A DNA stretch of 12,466 nucleotides from an uncultured Bacteroidales bacterium. Lineage in GTDB: Bacteria > Bacteroidota > Bacteroidia > Bacteroidales > FEN-979. The position numbers and the translations under genes were made by a program. Numbering within the stretch: the stretch's first letter is position 1; every line of letters begins with the position of its first letter. Below the pieces are notes generated by a model that saw only the letters and a list, made by a program, of their open reading frames with translations, was not told the origin of the DNA and did no database searches. The stretch covers positions 1 to 12,466 of the forward strand of contig CAIYQH010000505.1 of NCBI GenBank assembly GCA_903928285.1, written 5' to 3'. Below are positions 7,690-12,466 of this stretch, in pieces.

Positions 7690-7729
7690 AAATGCCTTGA
7701 TTTGAAAACCTCTGCAGCATTTTCCTGCC
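7684..7729. repeat. 12-bp inverted repeat with one bulge, overlapping the preceding one
   Basis: GGCAGGAAATGC at 7684-7695 pairs with GCATTTTCCTGCC at 7717-7729 with a single bulged T, around a 21-base loop. The stem is strong in GC at its base. There is no T run directly after it on either strand, so it is not a standard terminator. It could be an operator or a structured RNA element in the 270-base gap (7579-7848) between the transketolase operon and the fusion gene. The rest of that gap shows no gene. Confidence 0.7.
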
Positions 7730-7848
7730 GTGACCAGCAGGGGAAACATGGTTGTTGCTCCCTGGATAAATGTTAATAAATACCTGTTATTCCCTGCCGG
7801 TGTATCATTGTTTTTAGTTCTTTTGTGCCACCCGTAGCCCCCCTATCC

Positions 7849-10767
7849 ATGAACAGATTTTTTTTGTCAGCCCTGCTGTTTTTACCTCTTTTACACCCCG
7901 GCGTGGGTTTGTGCGGCCCGGCTGATTCCGTCTGGGTTGATTCCGTTTACAAATCCCTTACACCCGAACAGCGCATTGCCCAGCTCCTGGTAATCAGGGC
8001 CTATTCATGCAATGATTCCCTTTACGGCGACAGTCTTACGAGGATCATTCAGCAGTATGACGTTGGTGGTGTTTGCTTCTTCAAAGGATTGCCCGTAAGG
8101 CAGGCCATCCTTACCAACCATCTGCAGCAGGCGGCCCCGACTCCGTTGCTGATCACCATGGATGCCGAATGGGGACTGGGCATGAGGCTTGACAGCGCCT
8201 TTTCTTTTCCCAGACAGATGGCCCTGGGGGCCCTTTCCGAAGACACGCTCATTTATGAAATGGGAAGGATCATTGCCAAAAGCTGCCGGCGGATCGGGGT
8301 CTATGTCAATTTTGCCCCCGTGGCCGACATCAACAACAACCCCAACAACCCGGTGATCAGCTTCAGGTCGTTCGGCGAGAACCGCGAAATGGTGGCACGC
8401 AGGAGCATCCTCTATATGAAAGGATTGCAGGATGAGGGAGTGATGGCAGTTGCCAAACACTTCCCCGGCCATGGGGATACCGATGTCGATTCGCATCTTT
8501 CCCTGCCAATCATCAACCATACGCAGCAACGGCTTGATTCTGTTGAGTTGTTTCCCTTCGCGGCGCTTGTAAAAGCCGGGGTCAGAGGGATCATGGTAGG
8601 CCATTTGTATGTTCCCTGTTTCGATTCGGCAAAGAACCTGCCGGCAACACTCTCACGGAACGTGATCACGGAACAGCTTACCGGCAAACTGGGTTTTAAA
8701 GGGTTCGTCGTAACCGATGCCCTCGACATGCAGGGGGTGACCAAATATTTCAAACCCGGGGAGATCGAGGTGAAGGCGTTGCAGGCCGGCAACGACATCC
8801 TGCTGTTACCGCAACATGTGAATGCCGCCATCGCCGGGATCAAAACCGCCATCGACAGCGGGTGGTTATCCATGGAGTTGTTGGAGCGCAAATGCAGGCG
8901 TATCCTCGCATTGAAGGAAGAGCTGGGCTTAAGGCACAGACCGGTGATCAGGCTTGAAAATCTGGTGACAGATATAAATCCAAGGGAGGCAGAGGTGTTG
9001 CGCCAGCAGATGGTGGATGCATCGGTGACCGTTGTCAGGAACGGGTTGCAGATGATCCCGCTCACGGCGCTGGATCACCGTAAAATTGCAGTTGTTTCCA
9101 TTGGCGACAGCGTGCCAACGGTGTTTCAAAAAACATTATCGCGGTATATGTCCGCTACCCTGTTCAATGTTCCGAAGAAATTCCCAAAGGCGCTGGCCGA
9201 CAGCATCTCCGGGATGGTGATGCCCTTTGATATTGTCATTGTCGGAATCCATGGCATTACCAGCAATGTTGCCGACAGTTTTGGGGTGACCCATGCCATG
9301 CACCGTCTGATCGACACCATCACGCGTGCAAACCGTACCATCCTCGCCCTTTTCGGAACCCCCTATTCGATGGTGCACCTGCCCAACCTCAGCAGACCGG
9401 AGGCTGTGGTGGTGGCCTACCAGGACAACCAGGGAACCGAACTCACCGCTGCGGAGATCATCATGGGCGGCCGGGGTGCCCGTGGAAAACTGCCCGTTAC
9501 TGCTGCCATCTTTCCCATCGGTTGTGGGGAGATGACCGATAAATCAAGGCTTGAAACGATCATGCCAGAGGAGGTCGGCTTGCCCCGCGAATCGCTGAAG
9601 ATCATCGACTCCATCGCCCTGGCGGGGATAAGGTCGCGGGCCTATCCCGGATGCCAGATCCTGATTGCGAAAGACGGCAAAATATTTTACGAAAAGGCTT
9701 TCGGAACTCCCCGGTATGACGACACGGTTAAGGTTACTACAGGGGCTCTCTACGACCTTGCTTCGGTGACCAAAGTAGCCGCCACCACCCTGGCCATCAT
9801 GAAACTATATGACGAAGGGAAACTCAGTCTGGATGACAGCCTGGCTTCCTTTCTTCCTTTCCTTAAGGGCAGTGACAAGGCCCGCATGAGAATCCGCGAT
9901 GTTATGACACACCAGGCGGGATTGCAGGACTGGATCCCCTTTTACAAAAGCACCCTGGTGAATGGCAGGCCCGACCCCGCAGTTTACCGGCAGGAAGCTT
10001 CTGACGGTTTTCCTGCCAGGGTTGCCAGCAACCTCTATCTCAGGAAGGGATATTCCGACACGATCTTTAAACGTATCCGGAACTCCCCCCTGCGCGAAAA
10101 CCGTGATTACAAATACAGCGACCTTGGCTTTTACCTGCTTCGCCTGGCAGTGGAACAAATCAGCGGCCAGCCGTTTGAAAAATATCTTGAAGCCACCTGG
10201 TACAAGCCGCTGGGGCTGTCGGTCATCGGATTCAACCCCCGCCAGCGGTTTGGTGTATCACAGATCATCCCTACTGAATACGATACCGGTTTCAGGAAAC
10301 AGCTGGTGTGGGGCGATGTGCATGACCCCGGCGCCGCAATGCTCGGCGGAATTTCAGGTCACGCCGGACTTTTCAGCGATGTTTACGACCTGGCGGTGAT
10401 CCTGCAGATGCTGCTGCAGGATGGAAGCTATGGCGGCAAGCAATACCTTTCCCCATCGACGGTGAAGGAATTTGCCAGGGTCCAGTTCCCCGAAAATGGA
10501 AACCGGCGCGGAATCGGGTTTGACAAGCCTCTGCTGCATTTTTCGACAGACAGTCCTGCCTGCAGAAGAGCCTCCGCACAAAGTTTCGGTCATTCAGGCT
10601 TTACCGGAACCTATATCTGGGCCGATCCTGAAAACAAATTGATCTACATATTTCTTTCAAACAGGGTCTGTCCTTCGGCGGCCAACCAGAAATTATCGGA
10701 GATGAGTATCCGGATAAACATTCATCAATCAGTATATGATCTGCTGCACAAATATCAGATCAAATAG
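7849..10767 (+). CDS. exported GH3 beta-N-acetylhexosaminidase (NagZ-like) fused to a class C beta-lactamase-like serine hydrolase
   Basis: A 972-residue two-enzyme protein. Residues 1 to about 22 are a signal peptide (MNRFFLSALLFLPLLHPGVG, then LCG), so it acts in the periplasm or on the surface. A cysteine next to the cleavage region leaves a lipoprotein possible. Residues about 30-360 are a GH3 barrel: KHFPGHGDTDVDSH at 203-216 holds the NagZ-type Asp-His dyad (D214, H216), and D290 in VVTDALDM is the expected nucleophile. NagZ enzymes remove N-acetylglucosamine from peptidoglycan fragments. About 370-580 resembles the GH3 C-terminal alpha/beta domain. About 590-960 is a beta-lactamase/transpeptidase-like domain with S639-V-T-K642 (SxxK), Y756-S-D758 and H915-S-G917 in the KTG position; such domains are often peptidases or esterases rather than drug-hydrolysing enzymes. 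The ATG at 7849 starts exactly at the signal peptide; the upstream in-frame GTG at 7825 adds a proline-rich stretch and is rejected. Its likely role is cell-wall turnover. A poor -7-like TTCTTTTG lies at 7818-7825. Confidence 0.92.
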   Translation: MNRFFLSALLFLPLLHPGVGLCGPADSVWVDSVYKSLTPEQRIAQLLVIRAYSCNDSLYGDSLTRIIQQYDVGGVCFFKGLPVRQAILTNHLQQAAPTPLLITMDAEWGLGMRLDSAFSFPRQMALGALSEDTLIYEMGRIIAKSCRRIGVYVNFAPVADINNNPNNPVISFRSFGENREMVARRSILYMKGLQDEGVMAVAKHFPGHGDTDVDSHLSLPIINHTQQRLDSVELFPFAALVKAGVRGIMVGHLYVPCFDSAKNLPATLSRNVITEQLTGKLGFKGFVVTDALDMQGVTKYFKPGEIEVKALQAGNDILLLPQHVNAAIAGIKTAIDSGWLSMELLERKCRRILALKEELGLRHRPVIRLENLVTDINPREAEVLRQQMVDASVTVVRNGLQMIPLTALDHRKIAVVSIGDSVPTVFQKTLSRYMSATLFNVPKKFPKALADSISGMVMPFDIVIVGIHGITSNVADSFGVTHAMHRLIDTITRANRTILALFGTPYSMVHLPNLSRPEAVVVAYQDNQGTELTAAEIIMGGRGARGKLPVTAAIFPIGCGEMTDKSRLETIMPEEVGLPRESLKIIDSIALAGIRSRAYPGCQILIAKDGKIFYEKAFGTPRYDDTVKVTTGALYDLASVTKVAATTLAIMKLYDEGKLSLDDSLASFLPFLKGSDKARMRIRDVMTHQAGLQDWIPFYKSTLVNGRPDPAVYRQEASDGFPARVASNLYLRKGYSDTIFKRIRNSPLRENRDYKYSDLGFYLLRLAVEQISGQPFEKYLEATWYKPLGLSVIGFNPRQRFGVSQIIPTEYDTGFRKQLVWGDVHDPGAAMLGGISGHAGLFSDVYDLAVILQMLLQDGSYGGKQYLSPSTVKEFARVQFPENGNRRGIGFDKPLLHFSTDSPACRRASAQSFGHSGFTGTYIWADPENKLIYIFLSNRVCPSAANQKLSEMSIRINIHQSVYDLLHKYQIK

Positions 10768-10768
10768 T

Positions 10769-10776
10769 TACCTTTG
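10769..10776 (+). promoter_or_regulatory. Bacteroidota -7 box for the membrane protein gene
   Basis: TACCTTTG is a full TAnnTTTG match, identical to the octamer before kup. It starts one base after the stop codon of the fusion gene and implies a leader of about 85 bases before the ATG at 10868. No convincing -33 TTG is seen; any such box would lie inside the end of the fusion gene. Confidence 0.5.
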
Positions 10777-10867
10777 CCGGTGAAAGCGGCGAACCTGTGA
10801 CTCGTTTGAACGCCGTCCTGCGAAAATCTTCAATTAATTTTTCATTTAACAACCCTTGTCAGACATT

Positions 10868-11698
10868 ATGACCATAAACCCTAAAGTAAAAACGATCCTG
10901 ATCTGGTTTTTTGCCATAGTTTTCACCCTTGTAAGCGCCGTCTATCAAAAGATGACAGGTCCTACCTACCCCGTACGCGGGCATGCGGAAATCGGCGGGC
11001 AAAAAATCGGCTTCAAACTCATCCGGTCTTACGACCTTTCCGACGATGCCAAAGTAACGGTAATCATTCCAGACACCTCTGTAAAGGGGGAACTGAGGCT
11101 TCGCCGGTTCAAAAGCATGGATAACTGGCAGACCACCGTTATGACCCGTCACGGCGATACCCTGATCGGGGCGCTGCCTCACCAGGCCCCGGCCGGCAAG
11201 GTGATGTACGACGTAACGCTGATTAAGGCAGGGAAACGCGTTCTCCTCAACAGTTATCCCGCCGTGTTGCGTTATACAGGCTTTGTGCCAAGGTATATCC
11301 TGTTTCCGCATATCCTGCTGATGTTTATGGCCATGCTCTTTTCAACGCTCACCGGCCTGCTGGTGATCTTCCGCGGCAAAAATTCATATCTTTATACATG
11401 GATCACCGTAATTTCGGTTGGTGTCGGCGGACTGATCCTGGGGCCCATCGTTCAGAAATTCGCCTTCGACGCCTACTGGACCGGGTGGCCATTCGGCAAT
11501 GACCTTACCGATAACAAATCGATCATCGCCTTTATTTTCTGGGTGATAGCCCTTGTGGTTATGAAAAAGAACCGGGAGAATAAACTGTGGCCCATCGTCG
11601 CATCCATTGTGCTGCTGGTAGTTTTTATGATCCCCCACAGCATGTTCGGATCGGAAATCGACTTCACCAAAGTTCCAAAAACCGAGACCGTTAAATAA
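10868..11698 (+). CDS. unrecognised five-helix membrane protein with an extracytoplasmic beta-rich domain
   Basis: A 276-residue protein I cannot assign to a named family. Residues about 8-26 form an N-terminal membrane helix. Residues 30-140 are a soluble, beta-strand-like domain (GHAEIGGQKIGFKLIRSYDL, then strands with many charged residues), probably outside the cytoplasm. Four hydrophobic helices follow at about 143-166, 174-197, 219-234 and 242-261. Between helices 3 and 4 is a striking aromatic and acidic loop, FDAYWTGWPFGNDLTDNK (about 200-217), which looks like a conserved functional motif. The polar tail ends in VPKTETVK. No enzymatic signature was recognised. I chose the ATG at 10868 over the TTG at 10856 because a promoter box lies a normal distance upstream and the helix begins soon after this ATG. 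The rhomboid gene follows 82 bases downstream on the same strand. Confidence 0.8.
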   Translation: MTINPKVKTILIWFFAIVFTLVSAVYQKMTGPTYPVRGHAEIGGQKIGFKLIRSYDLSDDAKVTVIIPDTSVKGELRLRRFKSMDNWQTTVMTRHGDTLIGALPHQAPAGKVMYDVTLIKAGKRVLLNSYPAVLRYTGFVPRYILFPHILLMFMAMLFSTLTGLLVIFRGKNSYLYTWITVISVGVGGLILGPIVQKFAFDAYWTGWPFGNDLTDNKSIIAFIFWVIALVVMKKNRENKLWPIVASIVLLVVFMIPHSMFGSEIDFTKVPKTETVK

Positions 11699-11714
11699 TT
11701 TCCAGGCACCGAGC

Positions 11715-11751
11715 GCGTAACGTGTGAACCTTACAGTTTCACAGGTTACGC
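11715..11751 (+). repeat. 14-bp inverted repeat upstream of the rhomboid gene
   Basis: GCGTAACGTGTGAA at 11715-11728 pairs with TTCACAGGTTACGC at 11738-11751 with a single G/G mismatch, around a 9-base loop. It lies between the stop of the membrane protein gene and the rhomboid ATG, ending 29 bases before that ATG. No T run follows it on either strand, so it is not a classical intrinsic terminator. It may be an operator, an mRNA hairpin affecting rhomboid expression, or a 3' stabiliser for the upstream mRNA. Confidence 0.75.
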
Positions 11752-11780
11752 ATCCGGTTGCAGGAATTACCACCTTTATC

Positions 11781-12395
11781 ATGAACATTACCTTCGTCAT
11801 CATCGCGGTTACCGCTCTTGTTTCGGTTATGGCCCTTAACAATATGGAGCTGTTTGCGAAACTGAAATTCAATGCTTACGATGCCAAGCACAGCAACCAC
11901 TGGTACCGGTTTTTCACCTATGGATTCCTGCATGCCGGGTATGTGCATCTGCTGATCAACATGGTTGTCCTCTACTCTTTCGGTGGTATCGTGGAGACCT
12001 ATTTCAAGTTTTATTTCCCGGGAAAGGCAGGTCTGTATTATGTCCTCCTTTATGTCGGCGGCCTGATCCTGTCAATCATACCGGCTTTCGGCAAGCACAA
12101 GAATGATGTCTTTTATAATGCGGTGGGGGCCTCCGGGGCAGTGGCGGCGGTTCTTTTTGCCAGTATTATCCTCTACCCTACCGGCAAGATTTTCTTCTTT
12201 TTCATTCCCGTGCCAATCCCGGCGCCCCTTTTCGGTGTTTTTTATGTGGGTTACGAATATTATATGGCCAAGAGAGCCAATGACAATATTGGCCACGATG
12301 CCCATCTGTGGGGAGCAATTTTTGGTGTGTTGTTTACCCTGGCGCTGAAGCCGGGATTATTCCTGGTGTTTTTGCAGCAGCTGGGAGCCCTGTAA
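11781..12395 (+). CDS. rhomboid-family intramembrane serine protease
   Basis: A 204-residue polytopic membrane protein with the full rhomboid catalytic set. H40-W-Y-R43-FFTYGFLH begins the L1 loop and the HAGYVHLLINM motif follows at 51-61. The catalytic serine is S118 in NAVGASGA, and the catalytic histidine is most likely H175 in GHDAHLWGAIFG. About six membrane helices are expected, the bacterial core topology, with no large extra domain. Rhomboids cut single-pass membrane proteins inside or near the membrane; the substrate here is unknown. I place the start at the ATG 11781 (MNITFVIIAVTALVSV, a first helix) with AGGA about 15 bases upstream. The in-frame GTG at 11724 would put its codon inside the inverted-repeat arm and add a polar stretch before the helix. 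It may be cotranscribed with the membrane protein gene upstream, since no separate promoter box is clear in the 82-base gap. Confidence 0.9.
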   Translation: MNITFVIIAVTALVSVMALNNMELFAKLKFNAYDAKHSNHWYRFFTYGFLHAGYVHLLINMVVLYSFGGIVETYFKFYFPGKAGLYYVLLYVGGLILSIIPAFGKHKNDVFYNAVGASGAVAAVLFASIILYPTGKIFFFFIPVPIPAPLFGVFYVGYEYYMAKRANDNIGHDAHLWGAIFGVLFTLALKPGLFLVFLQQLGAL

Positions 12396-12409
12396 TGCGG
12401 GAATGCATA

Positions 12410-12462
12410 AATGCATACAATGCAGGCAATGCATACAATGCAGGCAATGCATACAATGCAGG
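12410..12462 (+). repeat. 18-bp tandem repeat, almost three copies, near the right edge
   Basis: The unit AATGCATACAATGCAGGC occurs at 12410-12427 and 12428-12445, and a third copy at 12446-12462 is identical for its first 17 bases before changing to GGA at the edge. The unit is itself two related 9-mers (AATGCATAC and AATGCAGGC). A degenerate lead-in (AATGCAT) begins near 12402, shortly after the rhomboid stop. All three frames of the unit are open; from the ATG at 12411 it reads MHTMQA repeatedly. The last bases, AGGAGGA, also resemble a Shine-Dalgarno sequence. Whether this is a noncoding minisatellite or the start of a gene cannot be decided here. Confidence 0.85.
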
Positions 12463-12466
12463 AGGA

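Noticed and set aside
7579..7749. 57-residue N-terminal extension of the transketolase N-subunit
   Set aside because: The extension is cysteine-rich and unlike the family, and it contains the promoter box at 7633-7626. Conserved sequence begins at 7578.
7818..7825. TTCTTTTG as the promoter of the GH3 fusion gene
   Set aside because: It lacks the conserved A at the second position and has no TTG at the expected distance, so it is not listed as a feature.
7825..7848. Upstream in-frame GTG start for the GH3/beta-lactamase-like fusion
   Set aside because: It would place eight proline-rich residues before a clean signal peptide that begins at the ATG 7849.
10856..10867. TTG start for the unnamed membrane protein
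   Set aside because: It adds only four residues, and an ATG with good helix context follows at 10868.
11724..11780. GTG start for the rhomboid protease
   Set aside because: It lies inside an inverted-repeat arm and would add a polar leader before the first membrane helix. The ATG at 11781 fits better.

Overview
The window looks like a chromosomal stretch from a Bacteroidota (Bacteroidetes) bacterium with roughly balanced base composition. Four things point there: several gene starts are preceded by the Bacteroidota-type -7 promoter box TAnnTTTG (2374-2381, 10769-10776, and 7633-7626 on the minus strand); Shine-Dalgarno sequences are mostly absent; transketolase is split into separate N- and C-terminal subunit genes; and there is a secreted fusion of a GH3 (NagZ-like) domain to a class C beta-lactamase-like domain. 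This assignment is inference from gene content, not from a search. I see no tRNA, rRNA, CRISPR array, insertion sequence or phage gene.

Left part (plus strand): the last 26 codons of an unrecognised gene (3-83), then a probable two-gene operon of a PiT-family phosphate transporter (176-1591) and a DedA-family membrane protein (1598-2251, 6 bases later). A Kup-type potassium transporter (2418-4385) follows with its own promoter. It ends 11 bases from the end of the next operon, which runs towards it.

Middle part (minus strand, transcribed from about 7620 down to 4397): transketolase N-terminal subunit (7578-6733), an exported von Willebrand factor A (VWA) protein (6755-5352) and transketolase C-terminal subunit (5350-4397). 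The first pair overlaps by 23 bases and the second is separated by 1 base, so translation is probably coupled. Both transketolase halves keep their catalytic motifs and should form one cytosolic thiamine-diphosphate enzyme. The VWA protein between them has a signal peptide and an intact metal site, which makes it the oddest neighbour in the window.

Right part (plus strand): a divergent intergenic region (7579-7848) carries overlapping inverted repeats that cannot pair at the same time. Then come the NagZ/beta-lactamase-like fusion (7849-10767), a five-helix membrane protein I cannot name (10868-11698), and a rhomboid protease (11781-12395) whose upstream region holds a 14-bp inverted repeat. 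The window ends in an 18-bp tandem repeat that runs almost to the edge.

Most genes are envelope, transport or housekeeping functions. I do not see a defence system or mobile element. The best leads are the VWA gene inside the transketolase operon, the mutually exclusive hairpins at 7663-7729, the rhomboid leader palindrome and the edge repeat.
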